NCBI GenBank assembly: GCA_965227695.1
Contig: OZ245760.1
Span: 1,426,001 to 1,490,000 of the forward strand
Length of the DNA: 64,000 nucleotides
Source of the DNA: UBA1858 sp965227695
GTDB lineage: Bacteria; Pseudomonadota; Gammaproteobacteria; UBA4575
Direction: 5' to 3'
The position numbers and the translations under genes were made by a program. Within the stretch, counting starts at the first letter, position 1, and each line of letters opens with the position of its first letter. Shown here piece after piece: positions 46,768 through 54,864 of this stretch. Under the pieces are notes generated by a model. It was given only the letters and a program-made list of their open reading frames with translations, had not been told where the DNA came from and made no database searches.

Positions 46768-47349
46768 TTATTTGCGCTGAGTATTGGTTGCAAGGTTTGC
46801 TAGCATCAAGCCGCCAACGGCGCCCAGTAGGCCAAACATGAAATGTGAAATAAACGGCAGGTAATCGGGATGCTTCAAAAATGCACCGACTTTGATATCT
46901 GTGAATAAGTAAGTTATGTACATATAAAGTGCCTTGCTTGTAAAGGCGAGGGCACCGGTTAATGCAACGGCGATAAAAACAGGCAGATTGTTCTTTAATG
47001 CAAAGTATATCCTGTCGCTCACAAAGCCTGTCATGAAAAAAACAATGAGTGGTTTTAGTTCATAGGCGAATGCAAATAGTGGTGACTGAAACAGGTAGCC
47101 GGTTGCCGCACCGCTGGCGATAATTGTTGCAGCATTTCTATGCGTTGACAGGCAGCGCCCGAACATAACAAATGCCATCCATTCCAGGCCATGATGTCCC
47201 GGGATATTGAGTGGATAACGCACATGGGTATAAAGCACACTGGCAATAACCCCAAGCAATATCAGACCGGGGATTGTAAGCTGGTTGTTGTCATCAAGGA
47301 CGAATGGACTTGATAACGTCTTTATCCAGGACTTTGTAATGATTTTCAT
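46768..47349 (-). CDS. six-helix membrane protein of unknown function
   Basis: A 193-residue protein with about six hydrophobic segments (for example LILLGVIASVLYTHV, ELKPLIVFFMTGFVSD, VFIAVALTGALAFTS and a final FMFGLLGAVGGLMLANL). NIPGHHGLEWMAFVMFGR between segments 1 and 2 carries adjacent His residues that could bind a metal. The size and topology recall ECF-transporter S components, but I cannot confirm that. It overlaps the preceding TiaS-like gene by 56 bp, an unusually long overlap, and is third in the TonB receptor operon. A role in uptake of a metal or cofactor is inference. Confidence 0.7.
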   Translation of the reverse strand: MKIITKSWIKTLSSPFVLDDNNQLTIPGLILLGVIASVLYTHVRYPLNIPGHHGLEWMAFVMFGRCLSTHRNAATIIASGAATGYLFQSPLFAFAYELKPLIVFFMTGFVSDRIYFALKNNLPVFIAVALTGALAFTSKALYMYITYLFTDIKVGAFLKHPDYLPFISHFMFGLLGAVGGLMLANLATNTQRK

Positions 47350-48025
47350 TCACTTTCTCCACTAATAACACCGATTGTTGATCGATGCGCACTGGCCTTG
47401 GCCATGGCCCCAAAGCGATTGTCGCTTCTGGAGTATTTATTTTATTACCGTTTTGCTCGCTGACACAGTCTACTTTTATAGTATCGAGCAATACTTCCAT
47501 TGACAGTGTCTGATTGGCATGTTCACGTATACCGGGTGCCCAGATATAACGTCCGTCATCGCCATCGCTATATAGCCCACAGGCGGATAGTGCGCCGATA
47601 ATTCCCTGGTGATCTCCCGTTAACCCATAGAGATGAATGCCTTGTGCATTTGCGCAAGCTTCTGCCTGGGTCTGGGTGACCAGCTCTGTTTTTGCCAACT
47701 TTCCAAATTCAGCGACACTGTGTGCCTGCTGAAGATCAGCCATGCATAAACCGACATCTGAACCTTCCGCCGCGATACTTAACAGGAAAGACTTGCAGAA
47801 ATTAATCAGCTCATCAGGATGGCTGTCCAGTTTGACTGCTATGCATGCAGAACTATTGTGCGATGTATATGGAACTCGATCGTCGAACAATAATTGATGT
47901 CTGGTCACACCGATAGTCTGCGCGAGATTATTTTCATGCAGCTTTTCTACCAGCTGACGCGCCCGGTAGCCTGTTCCTCTGGTATGCAGGTTGTCGGTAT
48001 CATCTATGCCTATCAGTATTTCCAT
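47294..48025 (-). CDS. TiaS-like N-terminal-domain protein
   Basis: A 243-residue protein beginning MEILIGIDDTDNLHTRGTGY, the DDTD motif of the archaeal tRNA(Ile2) agmatinylcytidine synthetase (TiaS) family. It lacks the OB-fold and zinc parts of full TiaS, and bacteria use TilS for that tRNA, so a tRNA role is doubtful. Other conserved-looking pieces are SEGSDVGLC-like AAEGSDVGLCMADLQQ and GLTGDHQGIIGALSACGL. It overlaps the TonB receptor gene by 13 bp upstream and the membrane-protein gene by 56 bp downstream, so it is tightly coupled to them. An ATP-using enzyme acting on an imported ligand is a reasonable guess. Confidence 0.75.
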   Translation of the reverse strand: MEILIGIDDTDNLHTRGTGYRARQLVEKLHENNLAQTIGVTRHQLLFDDRVPYTSHNSSACIAVKLDSHPDELINFCKSFLLSIAAEGSDVGLCMADLQQAHSVAEFGKLAKTELVTQTQAEACANAQGIHLYGLTGDHQGIIGALSACGLYSDGDDGRYIWAPGIREHANQTLSMEVLLDTIKVDCVSEQNGNKINTPEATIALGPWPRPVRIDQQSVLLVEKVNENHYKVLDKDVIKSIRP

Positions 48026-50067
48026 ACTACCCCTGCAGAAACCAGTCTGCCAGGCTGCGGCAATGCGTATTCATCTTCATAGTCTTCATCGAGCGCATTT
48101 TCTATATTTACAAACGCTGATAGTGGCATTTGCTCAGGTTGCCAGGATAAACGTAAGTCTAAGCGATTACTGTTCTCCAGTCTTGATTTGATAAACGGTT
48201 CACGGCGTGTGTAAAAGTATTGGTCTGCCACTCTCAAATAAGAGACATGGGCAAACAAGGCGTGATTGATTTTATAGTCAAGATCAATGCTTATTATCTG
48301 TTCAGGCGTGTTGGTTAGCTGTTCAATCCCATTCCCTGTTAAATCCTCGCTGTCCTGAACAGTAAGACTGGCATGCGCCACCAGTTTGGGAGTGATGGGT
48401 GCTGTTGTACTCACTTCTATGCCTTTCACCCGGGATTCATCAATATTTTCAAATTTGTTGGTAGTGCGATCCCTGCGAATAAAGTCGTCAATATTATAAT
48501 AAAACCCGGTAATATCGACGGTTGTATCGGACTTCTGAAATGTGTACTTCAGGCCTGTTTCAAACCCTTTTAAAGTTTCGGGGTCCAAATCAGGATTTCC
48601 CCGTTCTGCATCGAACAGATTGCGAATGGAGGGCATTCGAATCTTGCGGACATTGGCGGCATGCAGGTCAACTTGCGGGGTGAGTTGATAGTTTAAGCCC
48701 AGAATATAGCTCTCAGAGGTATCATTTCCAAGGCCCTTGGGGTCGAGCCAGTGACGGCCACCTCCGATGACCAGGCCAAGTTTATCTGTTATCGATCTTT
48801 CATATTCTGCAGAAAGCGAAGTTGAAACAAGTGATTCATTTTCATCCAGCTCGCGCAAACTGAAGGTGGTCGCGCCGCCGCCACCGCCACCGCCGCCGCC
48901 ACCGCCGCCGCCGCCACCGCCACCGGCGTTGGCAACGTCACGGATAACGCCTGACTGTTCCCAGTCATCGTGGTGCATGTTCAGGGCCAGAGTGAGGCGG
49001 TTAGTGTCATTTAGGATAAAACCACTTTGGAGTCCCAGGCCGAGGCGATGGGTTTCAGTCGTTGTAAGGAAACTTCCGCTGAGGGTATTGTCGTCAATTG
49101 AATCAAAAGAAGCATCGTCGTAACGATTTTCATCCTGTTCCAGATAATTTGAGTAGGCCCAGCCACGTATGAAGTATGCTGAAACCGGGTCAAAATCAAA
49201 TGAGGTCTGGAATGTGTAGTTCTCCTGGTTCTCAATACGTTCAAATCGGGGGCGTGATGCAAAGTCATCAGAGACGATAGTGGAGGGGATGCCATAGTCG
49301 CCAAAAAGAAATGACGTGGTCATGGCAACCGACAGGTCATCACTCACCTGGTAATTCACGCTGCCAAAACCTGTATTTCTCTCCATGTCGCTATTGAGCC
49401 GGTCCCCACCATCTTCATAGGCCGTGGACTCAAAATCATCAGATAATTCAAAACTATTTCTGTTTCGATGGGTAAGGTTGCCGTAGAAATCAAATTTGCC
49501 AACACGCTGACCACCCTGTGTTGAAATGTGCCTGTGCCCATCCGCGCCCAATTCACTTGTGACACTCAGTGCCTGTCGGGCAAACGAACGAGTATGAACA
49601 TCAATGACTGCAAGTGCATCTGCTCCGTACAATTCAGAGGTGCTGCCAGTAGTGACCTTTATCTGTTCAATTTCTGAAGTGGGAATAAAAGTGGGGTCGA
49701 ACTGACCATCAAATGTTGAATTATATGGAATACCGTTAACCAAAAATTTAACATGGCGTGTACGCAGTCCTCTTATATCGATTCTGGGAATGCCCTGTCC
49801 CCCGACACGTACATTTAGGTTGGGTACTGTCTCCAGTGCCTGTTCAAGGCTGGTATCGCCACGTGCTTCTATCATGCGACGATCAATCTTGTGGGTATTG
49901 CTGATTTTACTGATCACCGGCTGGTCTTCTTCGACAATGATTTCATTGAGTAAATTCGCCGCCGACAGGCAAGAAAGCATGCCGGGTATCATCCATAGTA
50001 TGAAGATACGACTCACCAGACTGGCAGGGTTTCGGATTGACACCTTGTAATATGTGATTTTATTCAT
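48013..50067 (-). CDS. TonB-dependent outer-membrane receptor with a polyglycine insert
   Basis: A 684-residue TonB-dependent receptor. A signal peptide (around RIFILWMIPGMLSCLSA) precedes a TonB-box-like EIIVEE, then the plug domain (LNVRVGGQGIPRIDIRGLRT and VKFLVNGIPYNSTFDGQF) and a 22-strand barrel ending in the aromatic GVVWKY. An outer loop contains 17 consecutive glycine codons (48874-48924). Ligand unknown. It heads an operon with the TiaS-like and membrane-protein genes. The upstream region has repeated TATTCATA/TATGAATA motifs. Confidence 0.93.
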   Translation of the reverse strand: MNKITYYKVSIRNPASLVSRIFILWMIPGMLSCLSAANLLNEIIVEEDQPVISKISNTHKIDRRMIEARGDTSLEQALETVPNLNVRVGGQGIPRIDIRGLRTRHVKFLVNGIPYNSTFDGQFDPTFIPTSEIEQIKVTTGSTSELYGADALAVIDVHTRSFARQALSVTSELGADGHRHISTQGGQRVGKFDFYGNLTHRNRNSFELSDDFESTAYEDGGDRLNSDMERNTGFGSVNYQVSDDLSVAMTTSFLFGDYGIPSTIVSDDFASRPRFERIENQENYTFQTSFDFDPVSAYFIRGWAYSNYLEQDENRYDDASFDSIDDNTLSGSFLTTTETHRLGLGLQSGFILNDTNRLTLALNMHHDDWEQSGVIRDVANAGGGGGGGGGGGGGGGGGATTFSLRELDENESLVSTSLSAEYERSITDKLGLVIGGGRHWLDPKGLGNDTSESYILGLNYQLTPQVDLHAANVRKIRMPSIRNLFDAERGNPDLDPETLKGFETGLKYTFQKSDTTVDITGFYYNIDDFIRRDRTTNKFENIDESRVKGIEVSTTAPITPKLVAHASLTVQDSEDLTGNGIEQLTNTPEQIISIDLDYKINHALFAHVSYLRVADQYFYTRREPFIKSRLENSNRLDLRLSWQPEQMPLSAFVNIENALDEDYEDEYALPQPGRLVSAGVVWKY
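48874..48924 (-). repeat. 17-codon polyglycine tract in the TonB receptor gene
   Basis: Seventeen consecutive Gly codons, a mix of GGC and GGT, lie between ANA and ATT in a predicted surface loop. The tract is a short triplet repeat (GGN) and could expand or contract in steps of three without loss of frame. Confidence 0.9.
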
Positions 50068-50418
50068 ATGTATATTAGTAAAGATAATTGTCGAGTGACG
50101 ACCATCTTAACTTTTAAGGGGGTTTACGATAATATGAATATATATGCATAAAAATATATGTAAAATTATTCATATACTAGTTTGGTGCTCACGATCTAAT
50201 CAGAGTATCAGGCACTTTAAGAATGACTTGCAACGAGTGTCGCGCAGACCCATCCAGCAGGTTCAGGAAATTGTTATTGTGGCTTTATGACCGGGGGAAT
50301 AATCCGTTGTTTAAATGTAATGGTCTGATGGTTGTGTGTGACATGAGCCCGGCATGATGACATAACAGGTGGATTGCAGGTACTTGAAAATGGCCCAGTA
50401 GAGACTTGTTTGTTTAGA
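50068..50418. other. 351-bp intergenic region upstream of the TonB receptor operon
   Basis: No gene seen. AT-rich; the octamer TATTCATA occurs at 50061-50068 (overlapping the start codon) and 50167-50174, and its complement TATGAATA at 50133-50140. The last two form an inverted pair 26 bp apart. They may be operators for the receptor operon. I see no cobalamin or other riboswitch. Confidence 0.4.
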
Positions 50419-50871
50419 TCAGGGCCGTCTGGATTTGTGTTCACGGCGGGCTTCATGTTCAAAAAGTCTGACCAAGTCGACCATTAGCTCCGTGATTACT
50501 TCAATGGCATCATCCACGGCCAGTATACCTTCAAGGCCCCCTTGCTGATTGACCACAGGGACACGACGCACGCCTTTATTACGCATCAAGTGAATAGTCT
50601 CAATGAGTTGGTCTTCTTCTTTTACGGCGACCAGGTCATGACTCATGATATCTTTCACAGCAACATCATTGGAATCAACATCTTCTGCCAACACCTCAAG
50701 TACGATATCCCGGTCTGTGAGAATTCCGATGGGTCGATTCTGATTGTTGTTTGTTTCTACCACGATGACATCGCCGACATGGTGATTGCGCATCAGTCTG
50801 GCCGCTTCATGAATAGAATCATCACTGAGGCAGATGACAACTTCACGGTTACATATTTCACCAACAACCAT
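50419..50871 (-). CDS. tandem CBS-domain protein
   Basis: A 150-residue protein with two CBS repeats: VGEICNREVVICLSDDSIHE...RPIGILTDRDIVLEVL (residues about 2-65) and VKDIMSHDLVAVKEEDQL...RRVPVVNQQGGLEGILAVDD (about 72-125), then a C-terminal helix rich in Arg/His. The two are likely an adenine-nucleotide sensor. It has a strong FNR-type promoter (50941 box) and is apparently monocistronic. Differs from the CBS gene at 18041 in sequence, so it is not a recent duplicate. Confidence 0.88.
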   Translation of the reverse strand: MVVGEICNREVVICLSDDSIHEAARLMRNHHVGDVIVVETNNNQNRPIGILTDRDIVLEVLAEDVDSNDVAVKDIMSHDLVAVKEEDQLIETIHLMRNKGVRRVPVVNQQGGLEGILAVDDAIEVITELMVDLVRLFEHEARREHKSRRP

Positions 50872-50940
50872 AATAAATTCCTGATAGTTAAAATAACGCT
50901 GAATACTTGCGAAATTTTAAATTTTGAGGCCGGTTGTTGA

Positions 50941-50954
50941 TTGATGCTGGTCAA
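50941..50954 (-). promoter_or_regulatory. FNR box for the CBS-domain gene
   Basis: TTGATGCTGGTCAA has one mismatch. The minus-strand -10 TAAAAT (50914-50919) is centred exactly 31 bp away. Predicted leader about 35 bases to the ATG at 50871. Confidence 0.7.
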
Positions 50955-51110
50955 TAATGGGCCGGATTCTGAAATGTCTGCGAAATGTATTTGCAGGTAC
51001 CCGGGTCAAACGCCTGTGTCTGCCTGGTTATCGGGGGTATGCGCCAATACCTGTTATAGGGGCAGGGAAGGGAGTGAATTCAGACAGCCAGTCGCCGAGT
51101 AGGATAAATA

Positions 51111-51602
51111 CTACTCCTGTATTGTATTGATATACAGTATGAGCTCCAGAATTTTACCGCGAGCAATGGTATCGGCAAACTTGGGGTGCACGTCGAGCCA
51201 GCTGTCAGCTTCATACCTGTCACCCCATATTGGCATGGTTCTGGATCCGTGAACGCCGGAACCGCTGCGGCCGTCAATCGTTTCGTATACTGTGATTGCG
51301 GGGAATATCCCGCCATTCGATTTTTTGATCTGGGTCAGGTCTGTTGGTTTGTATGCCAGGTGTGTACTGAATGTACCCTGACCCTTGCCGTCAATGCCAT
51401 GACACATTGCACAGGTCGCTTCAAACTCTTTTTTCCCCAATTCGATGGCTGATAAAGTGGTCGGTGCTGATTTGTCTGTTAGCTGGCGCTTCTGGTCTTC
51501 GTTCAGCTCTTTTTGGGCCTGCAATATATCTTCAACGTCCGCAATGCCTGTTGCAGTAAAAAATAGTACAAGGAAAAAAGTTATCAGTTTGATGATATTC
51601 AT
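51111..51602 (-). CDS. small periplasmic monoheme cytochrome c (paralogue 2 of 5)
   Basis: A 163-residue exported cytochrome c. Signal peptide LITFFLVLFFTATGIA; a charged segment of about 40 residues (QAQKELNEDQKRQLTDKS) comes before the heme motif C64-A-M-C67-H68, longer than in the other paralogues. The axial Met is probably in TMPIWGDRY after HGSR. The C-terminus LELILYINTIQ matches the family. The upstream region has TATAAT on the minus strand (51633-51638) and an inverted repeat at 51652-51666, not a good FNR box, so it may be regulated differently from its relatives. Confidence 0.88.
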   Translation of the reverse strand: MNIIKLITFFLVLFFTATGIADVEDILQAQKELNEDQKRQLTDKSAPTTLSAIELGKKEFEATCAMCHGIDGKGQGTFSTHLAYKPTDLTQIKKSNGGIFPAITVYETIDGRSGSGVHGSRTMPIWGDRYEADSWLDVHPKFADTIARGKILELILYINTIQE

Positions 51603-51997
51603 GGGCCGCTCTCACATGTGCTTACAGGGATAATTATATCGACATATTGTCAACATTTCTAATGTTAACTTGACCGGGCGGCTATCATTATGAATATTGC
51701 GACTTGGATTAAATCACGGAGAGGTGACTGCACGAAGGAACTGATTTCCGGTGTTTGCTTTCATCACTTGAATTTTAAGAAATGAACTATATATAGAAAA
51801 TAAGTCCAATAGGAAAGTATGGTCTGGAATTAATGCAGAAGTGACCAGGTCTTTATCAACTATTAGACCATCGACTGCATAATATAAACATGGGTTATAG
51901 CGTCAGGGCAGGATTTGAAACAATCAGGTGATTTATGTTCTTTATAAAAACAAAAAAAAGGACGGTATGATAACGTCTGAAATGTACTTCGGAGCAG
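51603..51997. other. 395-bp divergent intergenic region
   Basis: Separates cytochrome paralogue 2 (minus) and the DUF4389 gene (plus). It holds the inverted repeat at 51652-51666 and a poor FNR-like sequence (TTGGATTAAATCAC, 51704-51717) without well-placed -10 elements. I see no small gene or RNA. Confidence 0.4.
51652..51666. promoter_or_regulatory. inverted repeat upstream of cytochrome paralogue 2
   Basis: AACATT-TCT-AATGTT, 15 bp. It is centred 23.5 bp upstream of the minus-strand TATAAT, so it covers the -35 region and could be an operator. The cognate regulator is not known. Confidence 0.4.
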
Positions 51998-52000
51998 ATG

Positions 52001-52312
52001 ATGAATAATAGTGAATCAAAAATGAAAGATAATGTGAAGTCTAAAAAAATCTGGCAGCGGCTGATTTTTATGGTTATCGTGTCTTTGCTATATGCAGTTT
52101 CCAGAGTGGTTGTTATGGCTGTGGTCGTGATGCAGTTCTTCTGGGTTCTTGTGACCGCTGAAAGTAATGAAAAACTTCGCGTGCTGGGTAATGGATTATC
52201 CGTTTATACATACCAAATATTGTTATATTTGACGTTTAATTCGGAAGCACGCCCTTATCCATTTGATCTTGAATGGCCTGATCCTGAAAATACACCCAGA
52301 ATAAATCACTGA
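52001..52312 (+). CDS. DUF4389-family membrane protein
   Basis: A 103-residue protein with two membrane segments (LIFMVIVSLLYAVSRVVVMAVVVMQ region and the later ILLYLTFNSE side) and the tail RPYPFDLEWP characteristic of DUF4389. Two ATG codons are adjacent (51998 and 52001); GGAG at 51991-51994 fits 52001 better. No function is known for this family. The next gene lies 114 bp downstream on the same strand. Confidence 0.75.
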   Translation: MNNSESKMKDNVKSKKIWQRLIFMVIVSLLYAVSRVVVMAVVVMQFFWVLVTAESNEKLRVLGNGLSVYTYQILLYLTFNSEARPYPFDLEWPDPENTPRINH

Positions 52313-52426
52313 TTCTGTACATTCGTCGTTCTGCGGATGATATGATCAAACGAAGATCAGTCCGGTGGCTGTATGATAAATGAATTTCATGCCTGATCTC
52401 GTGATTAATCAGCAGGAGTGTATAAA

Positions 52427-53014
52427 ATGAAAACAAGAATCACTGAATTACTGGAAGAGATAAAAGAGCGTGAAATTGAGCTTGAAGAAGCCATTAAAAC
52501 CTATGAGAGTGAATTCAGTTATAAAATAGAAGGGGGCAAAGTTCGCTTTGACAGAATGGTCGAACAAGCGCACGGAAAGCTTAAAATTGGTGTTTTTCCC
52601 TGGCTGAAAAGTAGCAGCTTAAGGAATGCCGCGTCGGCACCTTTCATTTATATTATGATATTCCCGTTCATGATGATTGATGTCTTCGTATCTTTATATC
52701 AGCTGATTTGTTTTTCGCTGTATAAAATACCTCATGTAAGAAGATCCGACTATATTGTGATTGATCGCCACCATCTGCACTATCTTAATGTAGTGGAAAA
52801 ATTAAATTGTATGTATTGCGGCTATGTCAATGGATTGATGGCGTACTGTCGTGAAGTCGTTGCCAGGACAGAGCAGTATTGGTGTCCCATCAAGCATGCA
52901 AAAAAGATTATCTCGCCTCACCGTCATTACCATGAATTTATCGACTTTGGGGATTCTGAAAAATATCACTCCCATTTGCAATCGATGAGAAAAGCACTTC
53001 ATGAAAAATTATAG
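52427..53014 (+). CDS. membrane-associated hypothetical protein with N-terminal coiled coil
   Basis: A 195-residue protein I cannot assign to a named family. Residues 5-35 are a charged coiled coil (ELLEEIKEREIELEEAIKTY). A hydrophobic region (FIYIMIFPFMMIDVFVSLYQ) with a further segment follows at about 65-100. The rest is cytoplasmic-looking, His/Cys-rich (CMYCGYVNGLMAYC and later YWCPIKHAKK), a possible metal site. AGGAG at 52414-52418 supports ATG 52427. It is downstream of the DUF4389 gene and convergent with the APC permease. Confidence 0.7.
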   Translation: MKTRITELLEEIKEREIELEEAIKTYESEFSYKIEGGKVRFDRMVEQAHGKLKIGVFPWLKSSSLRNAASAPFIYIMIFPFMMIDVFVSLYQLICFSLYKIPHVRRSDYIVIDRHHLHYLNVVEKLNCMYCGYVNGLMAYCREVVARTEQYWCPIKHAKKIISPHRHYHEFIDFGDSEKYHSHLQSMRKALHEKL

Positions 53015-53133
53015 GCCAGATACTTCTGCCACGGGCCTTTGGGTCAGTTGTCTATAGTCGCTGTCAGTTTCGGGGTATTACTTTGCCTGATTTGACTGGC
53101 TTTAATTATAACAAAACTGTGGTCGTCCGTTCG

Positions 53134-54327
53134 CTAATTTTTGCCCAATCCGAAAATTACCAACAAGATATTAAGTAATATGCCTATCACTGGCAACACA
53201 TAATCAAATTTATTGGAACTTTTATTATTCACTGATATATATAATAGTGATGCCTGTACAATAATAAAAACCACCAGTGTGAGCGCACTGGTAATTTCTG
53301 CAAGCGTAACAAGGTCAAACTGACTGGTTAATATTAGTACCACAAGTGCAATTGCTAATGTGGCTAACACCGGTGTCTGTGTTCTTGCGCTGACCTGCTT
53401 GAAGACTGAAATAAACACTTTTTCCGATGCCATGCCATATAAAATCCTCGCGGCCATAATTTGTTGCACCAAAGCCCCATTGACAATTGCGATCATGCTA
53501 ACAATGGCAATGATCGTTCCACTGTAGCCCTTGTATTCAACAATGGATACAAGTGGCGCCTGGCTTGTTTCAAATATTTCGATAGGCACAAACATCGCAC
53601 AGGCGATCGCTATGGCGACATAAAGAAGCGTGGAAAATAATAAGGATAGTAAAATTGCCATGGGAACAACTCTTTTCGCATCTATTGTTTCCTCCGCGAT
53701 CGTCACAATATCTTCGAATCCGATATACGCATAGAAACTGATAAATGCAGCATAAAAAATCACCGGCGTATGTGTCAGTGCGGCTAATGGAGAAGGCGGT
53801 TGGTACTGGCTAAGCTGGCTGGGCTCAAACACCACATAAATTACAAATAGTAACCCTAACACTTCAATGATTGTAATCAGTGAGGCGAGCAATATTGATT
53901 GACTGATACCCCAAATTGAAAATGCAGTAATAAAAATAACGATGCCTATAATTATATATAAATCATTTATCTCGACCATTGATGAAAAATACGCAGCAAA
54001 TCCTTTCACCATGGTGGCTGCTGATACCGAACCAATCGTGACAACAGTCAAGCCAACCAGCGCGGATAGGGTGCGTATGTTAAAAGCGGCAAAAGCGTAT
54101 GCAGCCGGACCCGCGCTTCTGGGGTACATTGATGAGAGACGCGCAAAAGAGTACGCAGTAACACCTGCAATACATGCTGCAAGAATAAAGGAAATGAAAG
54201 AGAATTCCCGAGCGCGTAGACTGACTTCACCTATCAGTACATAAATGCCTGCACCGAGAATGGTGCCAAGGCCATAGAAGGTGAGTAGGGGTAGCGAAAC
54301 CTTTCTTGCCAGTCTGGTTTCACTCAT
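53134..54327 (-). CDS. APC-family amino acid permease
   Basis: A 397-residue polytopic transporter with about eleven to twelve membrane segments. The first helix motif GLGTILGAGIYVLIGEV (unwound helix with GxG) is the APC signature, and the sixth-helix region FISFYAYIGFEDIVTIAEET is present. Slightly short for the family. It starts 18 bp after the globin gene stop, so the two form an operon. Substrate not predictable. Confidence 0.88.
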   Translation of the reverse strand: MSETRLARKVSLPLLTFYGLGTILGAGIYVLIGEVSLRAREFSFISFILAACIAGVTAYSFARLSSMYPRSAGPAAYAFAAFNIRTLSALVGLTVVTIGSVSAATMVKGFAAYFSSMVEINDLYIIIGIVIFITAFSIWGISQSILLASLITIIEVLGLLFVIYVVFEPSQLSQYQPPSPLAALTHTPVIFYAAFISFYAYIGFEDIVTIAEETIDAKRVVPMAILLSLLFSTLLYVAIAIACAMFVPIEIFETSQAPLVSIVEYKGYSGTIIAIVSMIAIVNGALVQQIMAARILYGMASEKVFISVFKQVSARTQTPVLATLAIALVVLILTSQFDLVTLAEITSALTLVVFIIVQASLLYISVNNKSSNKFDYVLPVIGILLNILLVIFGLGKN

Positions 54328-54345
54328 AGGGCTATGATATTGGCA

Positions 54346-54780
54346 TTATGCGCTATATTTTCTGATCAGGTTCTCAGCATGAATGAGTTCATTGCTCAAA
54401 CTGTCGAACCCGTATTTCCATGCGCTTAGCAAGTCGTCGTCGGCATCATCCTGTAAAACGTCTTCCAGCGCCTTGACAAAGGCTTCTTTCATGTGCGGAT
54501 AAAACTCATTTTTGACGCCTGCTTTAATATGAGCATGTGCAATCTTATCCAGCTGCTTATAGAACAATTCATAATTTGTGACTTCATGCGCGTAAAACAA
54601 AATTGCATCTATTAGCCTTTGTGATTGTCCGGGTGGTGTGTCTTTAAATAGAGCTTTCAGTTCCGGGTGTGAAGTAAACATATGTTCATATGTTTTTTCG
54701 CCTATCTGCGTTTTGTGTTTTTTGATTTGAGGGTAACTGCGTTGCAACAATTCATAGGTTTTAACACTACCGCTTAACAT
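54346..54780 (-). CDS. single-domain globin
   Basis: A 144-residue bacterial globin of the Vitreoscilla-hemoglobin/flavohemoglobin N-terminal type. B-helix Tyr is in GEKTYEHMF, a CD-region Phe in ELKALFKD, and the proximal F-helix His in IAHAHIKAGV (matching the usual KH..LGV). YPHMKEAFVKAL is the G-helix. No reductase domain. It likely binds O2 or NO. Upstream is a two-mismatch FNR-like box (54838) with TAGCAT 32 bp away; downstream is an APC permease. Confidence 0.88.
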   Translation of the reverse strand: MLSGSVKTYELLQRSYPQIKKHKTQIGEKTYEHMFTSHPELKALFKDTPPGQSQRLIDAILFYAHEVTNYELFYKQLDKIAHAHIKAGVKNEFYPHMKEAFVKALEDVLQDDADDDLLSAWKYGFDSLSNELIHAENLIRKYSA

Positions 54781-54837
54781 GATCTGTCCTGTAAATATTG
54801 ATTGTCTAAATGCTAATGCAAAAACAGGGCTAATATT

Positions 54838-54851
54838 ATGACTTGTATCAA
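54838..54851 (-). promoter_or_regulatory. FNR-like box for the globin gene
   Basis: ATGACTTGTATCAA matches the consensus with two mismatches in the left half. On the minus strand TAGCAT (54810-54815) is centred 32 bp downstream. Predicted leader about 23 bases to the ATG at 54780. Confidence 0.5.
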
Positions 54852-54864
54852 TATTGTTATGATA

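Noticed and set aside
48874..48924. CRISPR-like or minisatellite array
   Set aside because: It is an in-frame glycine-codon tract without spacers.
50068..50418. Cobalamin riboswitch upstream of the TonB receptor
   Set aside because: No B12-box-like sequence or conserved stems found; only AT-rich repeats.
51704..51717. TTGGATTAAATCAC as an FNR box for cytochrome 2 or DUF4389
   Set aside because: Two mismatches and no -10-like hexamer at the right distance on either strand.
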